NCBI GenBank assembly: GCA_947492235.1
Contig: CANLLZ010000001.1
Span: 248,001 to 312,000, forward strand
Length of the DNA stretch: 64,000 nt
DNA from: an uncultured Altererythrobacter sp.
GTDB lineage: Bacteria > Pseudomonadota > Alphaproteobacteria > Sphingomonadales > Sphingomonadaceae
Direction: 5' to 3'
This document shows, in pieces, positions 56,201 to 64,000 of this stretch. Every line of letters begins with the position of its first letter. Positions within the stretch are counted from its first letter, which is position 1. Below the pieces are notes generated by a model, which worked only from the letters and a program-made list of their open reading frames with translations, did no database searches and was not told where the DNA came from. The position numbers and the translations under genes are program-made.

Positions 56201-57742
56201 GTCGTTTATGACGCCCCGGCAAGAGGCCTGCCCAGCGGCGAGGCAGAGGTGAAAATCGATGACCTGACCCGCTCCGGTCTTGTGTTGGCATCCCGCCCGA
56301 TAGACCTGTCGCTGGTCGGCAAACTGACGGCAGACCGGCTTGAAGCCCGCGCGGTGCTGGACGATGATGGCGGACAGCGGGGCCGGGTGCAGATGCTGGT
56401 GAGCAATATGCCGTCCAGCGGCGATATCGTCTCGCGTTTGCAGAGCGGCGATCTGCTGGCGCAGCTGCGCTATCAAGGCCCCGCTGCCGCGCTGTGGCGT
56501 CTGGCGGCCATTGACGCGTTCGACTTCACCGGCCCGACTTCTGTCGCGGCGGATGTGACCGGCACGCTGGCCGATCCCCAATTGCGCGGCTCGCTCGCCA
56601 GCGACGGCTTGCGTGTGCAGAGCGCGCTGTCGGGTACCGATATTCGTGACGTCTCCGTGCGCGGCAATTTCGCCGGATCGCGCCTGCGCCTCACCCGCTT
56701 TGCCGGCACAGCATCCAATGGCGGGGCTGTCAGCGGCAGCGGATTTATCGATCTCGCCAATCTGGGTGCCGGTAGGGGGCCCGAGATCGACCTGCGGGTC
56801 GCGGCAAGGAATGCCAAACTGCTCGATGCGCAGGGCCTCAGCGCCACGCTCACCGGGCCGCTGCGGATCGTCTCAAATGGTGTCGGCGGGACCATCGCCG
56901 GGCGCGTCCAGATCGACCGGGCGAGCTGGAAATTCGGCACGGCGGCAGAGGATGTCTCGCTGCCGGTCATCGCCACGCGCGAAGTCAATCTGCCGTTCGA
57001 CATTGCTCCTGCCGCTGCGCCCAGCGCGCCATGGCGCTATCTGATCAATGCCACCGCGCCCAGCCGGGTCGATGTGGACGGTATGGGGCTGGATACCGAA
57101 TGGAGCGCCGATATACGCCTGCGCGGCACCACAGACGATCCCCGTATTGGCGGCGAAGCGCGGGTGGTGCGCGGATTCTACACCTTCGCCGGGACGCGTT
57201 TCGAGCTGACGCGCGGGCGGATCGATTTCGATGAGAATGGCCCGATCGACCCGCAGCTTGATATCATTGCAGAAACCGAAAGCGCGGGCGTCGATGTCGA
57301 GGTCTCGGTGCAGGGTAATGGCCTAAATCCGGAAATCAGCTTCAGCTCCAATCCCGCTCTGCCGGAGGAGGAAATCCTCGCGCGCCTGCTGTTTGGCGGC
57401 TCGATCACCGATCTGTCGGCCACCGATGCGGTGCAACTGGGCGCGGCCTTGGCATCCCTGCGCGGTGGGGGTGGCGGGCTCGATCCGATCAACCAGCTGC
57501 GCACGGCCATCGGGCTCGACCGTCTGCGTATTGTCGGGGCCGACCCGGCGCTTAATCGCGGCACCGGTGTGGCGCTGGGCAAGAATTTCGGTCGCCGGTT
57601 CTATGTCGAGCTGATTACCGACGGGCGCGGATACACCGCCACCGAAGTGGAGTTCCGGGTGAGCAGCTGGCTCTCGCTGTTGGCAGCGGTTTCGAGCATC
57701 GGACGCGAAAGTGCGGTCGTCGAGGTCAGCCGCGACTACTAG
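53240..57742 (+). CDS. tamB: translocation and assembly module protein TamB
   Basis: TamB is a 1500-residue inner-membrane-anchored periplasmic protein, a beta-taco bridge that moves phospholipids and assists TamA. It has a short cytoplasmic part, a membrane helix (RILVIGFALILLVGAGFMAF, 41-60), a very long repetitive beta region (for example VEIGNIEGSLYGTPVFTDVI) and the conserved TamB C-terminal domain with GFYTFAGTRFELTRGRIDFD, LLFGGSITDLSA, and RRFYVELITDGRGYTATEVE. The ATG shares a base with the tamA stop (TGATG). Confidence 0.96.
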   Translation: MAQDADTPQDNGKNEKSGGPDIAAALGIDIHPNFVTRRWKRILVIGFALILLVGAGFMAFLNTAPGTDFVRDTVNRQDFGTLDVEIGNIEGSLYGTPVFTDVILKTYDPVLDPDTQEPVDGARGKLALHVVIDEMEADADLLLYLRSSLPDVIVSGLDPGIARLIGLDHRETSSELRLREVDIKSGRLVNLVSGEEVASEGSPIPDLPVTIETLKVANFDILPGVLDPEGNLPEEAIRVALDTNIILRDGRALAKGSGALGDDRFAMNINFKPAVEESDPTEFDLFLDVTATQGGPITALAGLDGDFRLQVKGDGQTRDGGARDNWLGHALASRGDERIGAFRIVKRGERFEIAGLADPTPFVEGIPAEALGSQVAVGLAGTLSTTPIANPQSCGEGNSAEGGRGDAICQLFNGGIALRGQGLRASGDGAFDLTNLRFQDFAVTADLLDPNLLGETATLEGLALSGTVNGALSEIDFDHVLEAQRIAAGTTLLENVRQEGVARVRGGDITLLVDADFGQIVTGNPMADERLANGTVAGEFRYSGDSVVSDAIDIAFPGATARLSLDANLASQSLRLRGPAAINRVPVETLGVVNGGGQIDFAYAGTGGWTLDADFDAAVPLVTNDTIANLAGPRLDLAGGVSLGSAGPITFRQVRLDSRDLDLVLDGRVDEGSTSVAGRGRHTQYGAFTVDAALRDNGPEATLVFADPLPAAGLKDVRVALSPTVEGFAIATEGQSMLGAFEGQLGLVSPADGPTVIAIEQLTVSETLVTGDLQLADGGALGELALVGGGVDGTIILAPRGGGQGFAVNLNADNARFGGATPISIARARLNGSGVFAGGIADSNTTAEATMTAQGVSYGSIFIGRMAANAQLRNGQGEVTASLSGRRGSRFALQLNGQIAPERIAVAARGEYGGERISMPRRAVLTPDGDGWALARTQVNFDGGTAMVEGNFGGPRTRFALGLDDVPLSLVDVAVADLGLGGTISGSVVYDAPARGLPSGEAEVKIDDLTRSGLVLASRPIDLSLVGKLTADRLEARAVLDDDGGQRGRVQMLVSNMPSSGDIVSRLQSGDLLAQLRYQGPAAALWRLAAIDAFDFTGPTSVAADVTGTLADPQLRGSLASDGLRVQSALSGTDIRDVSVRGNFAGSRLRLTRFAGTASNGGAVSGSGFIDLANLGAGRGPEIDLRVAARNAKLLDAQGLSATLTGPLRIVSNGVGGTIAGRVQIDRASWKFGTAAEDVSLPVIATREVNLPFDIAPAAAPSAPWRYLINATAPSRVDVDGMGLDTEWSADIRLRGTTDDPRIGGEARVVRGFYTFAGTRFELTRGRIDFDENGPIDPQLDIIAETESAGVDVEVSVQGNGLNPEISFSSNPALPEEEILARLLFGGSITDLSATDAVQLGAALASLRGGGGGLDPINQLRTAIGLDRLRIVGADPALNRGTGVALGKNFGRRFYVELITDGRGYTATEVEFRVSSWLSLLAAVSSIGRESAVVEVSRDY

Positions 57743-57791
57743 GCAGCGGCGGCGAGAAGGACGTCTGTCTGCCCCATGTTCTGCAGGCACG

Positions 57792-57826
57792 AAAAAGGGC
57801 GCCCGGTTTCCCGGACGCCCCTTTTT
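57792..57826. terminator. bidirectional terminator
   Basis: AAAAAGGGCGCCCGG and CCGGACGCCCCTTTTT form a long stem around a TTTC loop with one mismatch, between tamB and the convergent glnA. Strong A and T tracts flank it. Confidence 0.88.
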
Positions 57827-57850
57827 GTTTGTCGATTGCAGTCCTGAGAA

Positions 57851-59260
57851 TCAGGCGCTGTAATACATGTCGAACTCGACCGGGCTGGGCGTGTGCTCCA
57901 GACGGTACACTTCTTCCCACTTCAGTTCCATGTAGGCCTCGAGCTGGTCCTTCGAGAACACGTCGCCCTTCAGCAGGAACTCGTGATCGGCTTCCAGTGC
58001 TTCGAGGGCTTCGCGCAAGGAGCCGCACACAGTCGGCACGTCGGCCAGTTCGGACGGCGGCAGATCGTAAAGGTTCTTGTCCATCGCGTCGCCCGGGTGG
58101 ATCTTGTTCTCGATCCCGTCGAGGCCTGCCATCAGCAGCGAAGCGAAGGACAGATACGGGTTGGCTAGCGCATCGGGGAACCGGAATTCCACGCGCTTCG
58201 CCTTGTCGCCCGCGCCATACGGGATGCGGCACGATGCCGAACGGTTGCGCGCCGAATAGGCGAGCAGGACCGGCGCTTCAAAGCCCGGCACCAGACGCTT
58301 GTAGCTGTTGGTGGTCGGGTTGGTGAAGGCGTTGCAGGCCTTCGCATGCTTGATCACGCCGCCGATGTAATGGAGGCAGGTTTCCGACAGACCGGCATAT
58401 TCATTGCCCGCGAATGTCGGCTTGCCATCTTTCCAGATCGACATGTGGGTGTGCATGCCGCTGCCGTTATCGTCCTTGATCGGCTTGGGCATAAACGTCG
58501 CAGTCTTGCCGTAAGCATGGGCGACCTGGTGCACGACATACTTGTAGATCTGCACGCGGTCGGCGGTCTGGGTCAGTTCGCCAAAGGTGATGCCCAGCTC
58601 GTGCTGCGCGGCGGCGACTTCGTGGTGATGCTTGTCCATGGGCAGGCCCATTTCCAGCATGGTGGTGACCATCTCGGCGCGGATATCCATGGCGCTGTCG
58701 ACCGGCGCGACGGGGAAATACCCGCCCTTGGCGCGCGGGCGGTGGCCCATATTGCCGCCTTCATATTCCTTGCCGGTGTTGGTCGGCAGCTCGACATCGT
58801 CGATTGCGTAGCCCGATCCGGCATAGCCGTCTTCGAAGCGGACATCGTCGAACATGAAGAATTCGGGCTCCGGCCCGACATAGACGGTGTCACCGATACC
58901 GGTGGACTTCAGATAGGCTTCTGCGCGTTTCGCGGTCGAGCGCGGGTCGCGGGCATAAAGCTGGCCGTCGGATGGTTCCACGATGTCGCAGAACAGAACC
59001 ATCATCGGCGTGGCGGAGAATGGATCGATATAGCTGGTGGCCAGATCGGGCTTCAGGATCATGTCGCTTTCATTGATGACCTTCCAGCCTTCGATGGAAG
59101 AGCCATCGAACATCAGGCCGTCTTCGAGGGCATCTTCGTCCATGACACCGGCATGCATCTGCAGATGCTGCCATTTGCCCTTGGGATCGGTGAAGCGCAG
59201 GTCGACCCACTCGATCTCGTTATCCTTGATGGTCTTCAGAACGTCTTTAACATTGGACAT
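57851..59260 (-). CDS. glnA: type I glutamine synthetase
   Basis: GlnA makes glutamine from glutamate and ammonia as a dodecamer. The 469-residue sequence has [20 protein letters not shown], the ATP-binding [39 protein letters not shown], the adenylylation loop [16 protein letters not shown] whose Tyr is the target of GlnE in this class, and the [14 protein letters not shown] start. It follows glnB by 55 nt, so the two are probably cotranscribed and PII controls GlnA activity through GlnE. Confidence 0.98.
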   Translation of the reverse strand: MSNVKDVLKTIKDNEIEWVDLRFTDPKGKWQHLQMHAGVMDEDALEDGLMFDGSSIEGWKVINESDMILKPDLATSYIDPFSATPMMVLFCDIVEPSDGQLYARDPRSTAKRAEAYLKSTGIGDTVYVGPEPEFFMFDDVRFEDGYAGSGYAIDDVELPTNTGKEYEGGNMGHRPRAKGGYFPVAPVDSAMDIRAEMVTTMLEMGLPMDKHHHEVAAAQHELGITFGELTQTADRVQIYKYVVHQVAHAYGKTATFMPKPIKDDNGSGMHTHMSIWKDGKPTFAGNEYAGLSETCLHYIGGVIKHAKACNAFTNPTTNSYKRLVPGFEAPVLLAYSARNRSASCRIPYGAGDKAKRVEFRFPDALANPYLSFASLLMAGLDGIENKIHPGDAMDKNLYDLPPSELADVPTVCGSLREALEALEADHEFLLKGDVFSKDQLEAYMELKWEEVYRLEHTPSPVEFDMYYSA

Positions 59261-59315
59261 GGACGGGTCTTCCTATTGGTGTTGATTGTGAATTGATTGG
59301 ATGGATCGTGATGCG

Positions 59316-59840
<525 letters not shown>

Positions 59841-59841
59841 T

Positions 59842-59861
59842 CACCGGCAATGACGCCGGTG
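59842..59861. terminator. hairpin after argC
   Basis: CACCGGC (59842-59848) and GCCGGTG (59855-59861) form a perfect 7-bp stem with a 6-nt loop, 27 nt beyond the argC stop and about 75 nt upstream of the sigma-54-like site. There is no T-run. It could end the argC mRNA or be an NtrC-like palindrome; I cannot tell. Confidence 0.4.
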
Positions 59862-59887
59862 GCTGCCTGTTTGCGCGGCGGGCGTGC

Positions 59888-60823
59888 CTAATTATCAGGC
59901 AGAACAAGCCCTTCGGTTTCCGGCTGCCCGGTCATCAGGTTGAGCGATTGCACGGCGGCACCGCTCGCGCCCTTGCCCAGATTGTCCAAGGTCGCAATCA
60001 GCCGGACCTGCGTTTCATCCGGTGACACCGCCACATAAAGATCCAGTCCGTCATTCGCAGGCTCGTCCCGGCGGACCAGCAATTCCGCCGGCAAGCTATC
60101 GTGGACCCGCACGAGCGGTGTGTCGGCATAGTATTCCTGCAGAGCAGCCATGATTTTGCCCGCACTGGTCGAGTGCCGCATTGCAGCAAGCGACAGGGGC
60201 ACCTCGACCAGCATTCCACGATAGGCGGGGATGACCGACGGTGCGAAGACCGGCGGAAATTCGAGGCCCGCCTGCTGCTGCATTTCCGGCAGGTGCTTGT
60301 GCGCCAGGTCGAGCCCGTAGGTGCGAAACGCAATGCCGCGATCATTTTTATATCGCTCGATCATCGCATTGCCGCCGCCTGAAAAGCCGGAGACCGCATT
60401 AACGCTGTAGGGCGCATTCGCCGGCAAGAGCCGCGCACGGATCAGCGGGGCGAGCAGGGCGAGAAACCCGGTCGGGTAGCAGCCCGGATTGCTGACCCGC
60501 GTGGCATTGGCAATCGACTTCCGGCCAACCAGTTCAGGGAACCCGTAGGTCCATCCCTGCGCCGTGCGGTGGGCGCTGGATGCATCGATGATGCGGGTAT
60601 CGGCGCTCTCGCCAAGCAAGGCGACCGCTTCGCGCGCTGCGTCATCGGGCAGGCACAGGATGGCGATATCGGCTGCGTCCAGCGCCTCGGCGCGCGCGCC
60701 GGTATCCTTGCGCTGGGCATCGTCCAGCACGACGATCTCAAAGGCATCGCGCCCGGCGAGCCGCTCGTGGATTTCGAGGCCGGTGGTGCCCGCCGCCCCA
60801 TCGATGAAGACAATTGTTGCCAT
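59888..60823 (-). CDS. argC: N-acetyl-gamma-glutamyl-phosphate reductase
   Basis: ArgC reduces N-acetylglutamyl phosphate to the semialdehyde in arginine synthesis. This is the short (type 2) form, 311 residues: NADP-binding VFIDGAAGTTGLEIHERLAG at the start, catalytic Cys115 in VSNPGCYPTGFLALLAPL, and VNAVSGFSGGGNAMIERYKN and LAHKHLPEMQQQAG for substrate binding. It is separate from other arg genes here. It is preceded by the SH3-domain gene on the same strand with a 10-nt gap. Confidence 0.95.
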   Translation of the reverse strand: MATIVFIDGAAGTTGLEIHERLAGRDAFEIVVLDDAQRKDTGARAEALDAADIAILCLPDDAAREAVALLGESADTRIIDASSAHRTAQGWTYGFPELVGRKSIANATRVSNPGCYPTGFLALLAPLIRARLLPANAPYSVNAVSGFSGGGNAMIERYKNDRGIAFRTYGLDLAHKHLPEMQQQAGLEFPPVFAPSVIPAYRGMLVEVPLSLAAMRHSTSAGKIMAALQEYYADTPLVRVHDSLPAELLVRRDEPANDGLDLYVAVSPDETQVRLIATLDNLGKGASGAAVQSLNLMTGQPETEGLVLPDN

Positions 60824-60833
60824 CAGGTTGGAA

Positions 60834-61175
60834 TTACGAAGCGAGTACGGAGCGGCGGATATAGCCGGTCGGCCCGTCCGGTCCGCAGCAGCCCCAGGCC
60901 CACTCGCTGGTCATGTCCAGTGCTTCAAACATCGAGCCGCTTTTCAATTCGACCACGACCTCGGCATCATCGCTGGGAGCGCCAAGCAAGGCGGCATCGG
61001 CGCTTCCCACATGCTTGATGTCGGGAATGGCGTAATGGGCCACGAAATGGGTCCCTGCGAGAGCGATATGCGCCAGATCGCCGCGCACCGGCAGGCCGCC
61101 CTGTTCGGGGGGCGTGACCGGACCCGACAGCGGAAGCTGTCCTTCGGGTGCAGTGTAGCGAGGCTGATCGGTCAC
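60834..61175 (-). CDS. SH3-like domain protein without peptidase domain
   Basis: The 113-residue product resembles the N-terminal part of NlpC/P60 C40-family peptidases: LPVRGDLAHIALAGTHFVAH and a bacterial SH3 segment (GSMFEALDMTSEWAWGCCG then GPTGYIRRSVLAS). In those enzymes a catalytic domain with Cys-His-His follows; here the frame stops after the SH3 unit and argC follows after 10 nt. It may be a stand-alone SH3 protein or a remnant of a longer gene. There is no signal peptide. Confidence 0.75.
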   Translation of the reverse strand: MTDQPRYTAPEGQLPLSGPVTPPEQGGLPVRGDLAHIALAGTHFVAHYAIPDIKHVGSADAALLGAPSDDAEVVVELKSGSMFEALDMTSEWAWGCCGPDGPTGYIRRSVLAS

Positions 61176-61274
61176 TGGACGGGTTACAATTCAAATCGGT
61201 TGTTCGGAAAGCAGCCGCTTAGCCATAGGTTGCCTGTCGGGCAAGTTTGCGTGAACGTTGCCTGCTTGCGGGCC

Positions 61275-62678
61275 TCACTTCGGGCCATACCGGGCGCGCA
61301 GCATATGCCAGCTTGCGCGCAGGCCATAGGCCGCGCCGCCCTTGGGCCGTCCGGGCTTGGCGTAGGGCCGCCAGCCAAACGTATCGAAATGCGCCCAGTC
61401 GATACCCTCACCGACGAATTTGTCGAGGAACAGACCCGCTACACTCGCCCCGGCATAGGGGTTGGACTGTGCGTTGTTCATGTCGGCAATGTCGCTGGCG
61501 AGATACTCGCGATAGGCCTCGGGCAAGGGCAGGCGCCATGGTTCGTCATCATGCGCCTTGCCCGCTGCAATCAGATCGGCGGCGGTCTCGTCGCGCCGTG
61601 TCATCATGGCCGGGAGATCGGGGCCGAGCGCGATGCGGGCTGCGCCTGTCAGTGTGGCAAAGTCGATGATCAGTTCCGGCTTTTCCTCGCTCGCCCGGGT
61701 CAGCGCGTCGCCCAGAATTAAGCGCCCTTCGGCGTCGGTATTACCGATCTCGACGGTCAGCCCTTTGCGGGTTTGCAGCACATCGCCGGGGCGGAATGCA
61801 TTGCCGGAAATCGCATTCTCGACCGCAGGCACCAGCAGGTGCAGGCGCACCGGCAGGTTGCCGTCCATGATCAGGCCCGCCAGCGCGATGGCATGGGCGC
61901 TGCCGCCCATATCCTTCTTCATCAGCTTCATCCCGACGGCGGATTTCACATCCAGACCGCCGGAATCGAAGCTGACGCCTTTGCCGACCACGGCGATGAC
62001 GGGATTGCCTTCTTTGCCCCACGTAAGATGCATCAGTCGCGGCGCATGATGGCGGGCTGCGGCCCGTCCGACCGCGTGGACCATGGGATAGCCCTGTTCC
62101 AGCGCGTCGCCCTTGATCGTCTCCATCTTTGCGCCATGCGCTTTGACCAGCGCCTCGCATTCGGCCTCGATAGCGGCGGGGCCCATATCTTCTGCGGGAG
62201 TGTCGACCATCCGCATGACCTGCATGACGGCCTCGGCCTCGGCGATGGCTGGCTCGATGGCCTTGACCTGTTTGGTCAGCAGCACACGCGGGCCGGTGGC
62301 CTTCGGATCGTCTTTGTATTTGGTGAAGCGATATTGCGCCGTCAGCCAGCCATGCATCGCCGGGCCGGGATCGGCAGTGCCGCCCTCCTTGGGAGCGAGG
62401 CGGTAGGTGCCCTCCGGCAGGTCCTCGGCCAGTTTGGCGAGGCACCAGCTGGACAGTTCGTCCGGATTGGCCACACCGCCAACGGCGAACCAATCATCGC
62501 CATCGGGAACGATACCGACCTGATAGCCTTTTCCGGTGAATTTTTGCCCCGCCAGAGCCGCGCGCTGTCCGCCGGTCAGGGTCTTGGACCACGCCTCGAA
62601 GCCGTCTTCATTGACGAGGTGGATGGCAACCGCGTCCTGGTCGCGGTCGGGCTGGATCAGATCGATTGTCTTGCTCAT
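61275..62678 (-). CDS. leucyl aminopeptidase family (M17) protein
   Basis: The 467-residue metallopeptidase has the M17 catalytic signature: VGKGVSFDSGGLDVKSAVGM with Lys/Asp ligands, KKDMGGSAHAIALAG, and the conserved NTDAEGRLILGDAL octapeptide. The N-terminal domain is variable. It removes N-terminal residues from peptides in the cytoplasm with two metal ions. The ATG at 62678 is preferred; a TTG three codons earlier is open. It is divergent from map with about 95 nt between. Confidence 0.93.
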   Translation of the reverse strand: MSKTIDLIQPDRDQDAVAIHLVNEDGFEAWSKTLTGGQRAALAGQKFTGKGYQVGIVPDGDDWFAVGGVANPDELSSWCLAKLAEDLPEGTYRLAPKEGGTADPGPAMHGWLTAQYRFTKYKDDPKATGPRVLLTKQVKAIEPAIAEAEAVMQVMRMVDTPAEDMGPAAIEAECEALVKAHGAKMETIKGDALEQGYPMVHAVGRAAARHHAPRLMHLTWGKEGNPVIAVVGKGVSFDSGGLDVKSAVGMKLMKKDMGGSAHAIALAGLIMDGNLPVRLHLLVPAVENAISGNAFRPGDVLQTRKGLTVEIGNTDAEGRLILGDALTRASEEKPELIIDFATLTGAARIALGPDLPAMMTRRDETAADLIAAGKAHDDEPWRLPLPEAYREYLASDIADMNNAQSNPYAGASVAGLFLDKFVGEGIDWAHFDTFGWRPYAKPGRPKGGAAYGLRASWHMLRARYGPK

Positions 62679-62773
62679 CCGGCCCAATTGGGGGCGATAG
62701 CGGCGGCTGGCAATCCCTAGGATTGCTGACCGTCATCTCGCAATTTGACGCCGGAGCCGCTACATGGCTCCGC

Positions 62774-63601
62774 ATGACCGAATATCAGACCATCACCGCC
62801 GCCGACGATGTACAGCGCGACGGGACAATAAAGCTGCACGACGAAAGCGGATTTGCAGGGATGCGCGCCGCCGGGAAACTGGCGGCGGAGATCCTCGACG
62901 AAGTGACCACAATGGTGGAGCCGGGGGTGACGACGCTGGAGCTGGATACCGCGATCCGGAGCATGATGCTGGATGCGGGCGCAGTGCCTGCGACTCTGGG
63001 TTATCGCGGATATACACACAGCAGCTGCATCTCGCTCAACCATGTGATCTGCCACGGCATCCCTTCGGACAAGGCGCTGAAAGATGGCGATATTCTCAAT
63101 ATCGACATTACGCCGCTGCTGGATGGTTGGCATGGCGACACCAGCCGGATGTTCTTTGCAGGCGAACCTTCGCTCAAAGCCAAACGTCTGGTCGAGGTGA
63201 CGCATGAGTGCCTGATGCTGGGCATCGAAGCGGCCAGCCAGCCGGGCGCGCGGCTGGGCGATATCGGCGCGGCGATTGCGGCCCATGCGCGGCAGTACCG
63301 TTACGGCGTGGTGCGCGAGTTTTGCGGGCACGGTCTGGGGCGGATGTTCCATGACGAGCCCGAAGTGGTGCATCAGGCCGAGGCCGGCACGGGGCCGGAG
63401 CTAAAGCCGGGTATGTTCTTCACCATCGAGCCGATGATCAATCTGGGTCGTCCCTGGGCGAAGATCTTGAAGGATGGATGGACCGCCGTAACGCGCGATA
63501 AATCGCTGTCTGCTCAGTTCGAGCATTCGATTGGCCTGACCGGCAATGGTGTGGAGATTTTCACGGCGAGCCCCAAGGGGCTGGACAAGCCGCCTTACTA
63601 A
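62774..63601 (+). CDS. map: type I methionine aminopeptidase
   Basis: MetAP removes the initiator methionine. The 275-residue enzyme has the five metal ligands of the family: Asp in NIDITPLLDGWHGDTSRMF (two), His in FCGHGLGRMFHDEPEV, Glu in FFTIEPMINLG, and Glu in SAQFEHSIGLT. HVICHGIPSDKALKDGD is the conserved substrate-side segment. The ATG at 62774 opens a core without the upstream extension. Its stop overlaps the stop of the convergent ccmB by 2-3 nt. Confidence 0.96.
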   Translation: MTEYQTITAADDVQRDGTIKLHDESGFAGMRAAGKLAAEILDEVTTMVEPGVTTLELDTAIRSMMLDAGAVPATLGYRGYTHSSCISLNHVICHGIPSDKALKDGDILNIDITPLLDGWHGDTSRMFFAGEPSLKAKRLVEVTHECLMLGIEAASQPGARLGDIGAAIAAHARQYRYGVVREFCGHGLGRMFHDEPEVVHQAEAGTGPELKPGMFFTIEPMINLGRPWAKILKDGWTAVTRDKSLSAQFEHSIGLTGNGVEIFTASPKGLDKPPY

Positions 63602-64000
63602 TTTTCCCGCGCCGCTCTGATCGCCGCTCCGGCGGCAAATGGGGCGAGGGCACACAGAGCCAGACTGATTGCTCCGGCCAAAGCCAGACCAGCGCTGTCC
63701 GGGCGCGAAATGGCGCCCGCTCCGAAGATCAGCACCGGCGCGGCGAGGGGAAGCAGCAGCAACCCGGCCAGCGCCGTTCCTGCTCTAAGCGATGCCATTA
63801 CGGCGGAGACCATCAGTCCGATGGCAGCAAGCCCCGGCGTTCCGGCGAGCAGGCCCAGCACAACCTGACGCAAGCTGTCGCCGCTCAGCCCCAGTAGAGC
63901 CGCGGCGGGCAAACACGCGAGCAGCAGCAGCGGCGCGAAGGCGAGCCAATGCGCCAGCAGCCGCGCTGCCATCGCGCTTTCTTCGGCAATGCCGCGCAGG
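63598..64000 (-). CDS. ccmB: heme exporter protein CcmB (5' truncated by window end)
   Basis: CcmB is the membrane subunit of the CcmAB ABC transporter for cytochrome c maturation. About 134 residues remain, in four or so helices: ARLLAHWLAFAPLLLLACLP, GLAAIGLMVSAVMASLRAGT, ALAGLLLLPLAAPVLIFGAG (the conserved LLxLPLxxPVLIFGAG motif), and AISLALCALAPFAAGAAIRA. The frame stays open to the window end (EESAM upstream), so the N-terminal part and ccmA lie outside. Confidence 0.82.
   Translation of the reverse strand, partial: LRGIAEESAMAARLLAHWLAFAPLLLLACLPAAALLGLSGDSLRQVVLGLLAGTPGLAAIGLMVSAVMASLRAGTALAGLLLLPLAAPVLIFGAGAISRPDSAGLALAGAISLALCALAPFAAGAAIRAAREN

Overview
The window looks like chromosome from an alphaproteobacterium of the order Sphingomonadales, most likely the Erythrobacteraceae. 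The reasons are the GC-rich, densely packed genes, the block argS, SPOR protein, nagZ, scpA, scpB, tatABC, the order ispH-thrB-rnhA, a large TonB-dependent receptor beside fatty-acid oxidation genes, and REP-like palindromes between genes. The genus call is inference. I can support 59 protein genes, two of them cut by the window edges. I saw no tRNA, rRNA, CRISPR array, insertion sequence or prophage. Most genes are core or commonly conserved; the less ordinary features are small membrane proteins, intergenic structures and an incomplete pilus locus.

Positions 1-8.4 kb: 3' part of gatB, a phytase-like secreted esterase, an envelope group (OmpA protein, a 29-residue membrane peptide and an HhH membrane protein), a TolB-like propeller protein divergent from an Lrp/AsnC regulator, a small unknown protein, and a penicillin/AHL acylase. 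Positions 8.5-14 kb: clpB behind a good candidate heat-shock promoter, then a methyltransferase next to a TPR/2OG-Fe(II) oxygenase. Positions 14.3-25.3 kb: a TonB-dependent receptor, a thiolase and an SDR dehydrogenase (beta-oxidation type), an ECF-like sigma factor overlapping a small membrane protein, the KtrAB potassium uptake pair, and an overlapping crotonase-mtnP-marR set.

Positions 25.3-32.6 kb hold a tad/cpa (Flp pilus) locus, all on the minus strand: cpaA, cpaB, cpaC, cpaD, cpaE, tadB, tadC. The motor ATPase gene cpaF/tadA, normally between cpaE and tadB, is absent, and a 40-nt palindrome fills that junction. No Flp pilin or TadE/F gene is visible here.

Positions 32.7-45.2 kb: hydrolase, FAD oxidoreductase and a DUF1508 protein; rnhA-thrB-ispH; a lipoprotein; then the argS-SPOR-nagZ-scpA-scpB-tatABC block joined by 4-nt overlaps. 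Positions 45.3-46 kb carry two tandem paralogous small secreted membrane proteins ending in an Asp-rich tail. Positions 46.1-64 kb: an amidohydrolase and a 3-hydroxyisobutyrate dehydrogenase-like enzyme; threonine deaminase; bpt; the tamA-tamB outer-membrane assembly pair; glnB-glnA with a near-consensus sigma-54 promoter; argC; an SH3-only protein; a leucyl aminopeptidase; map; and the 3' part of ccmB.

No clearly new defence or mobile system is visible. The observations most worth following are the cpaF-less pilus locus, the tandem acidic-tail membrane proteins, the leader hairpin before the crotonase gene, and the methyltransferase/TPR-oxygenase pair.
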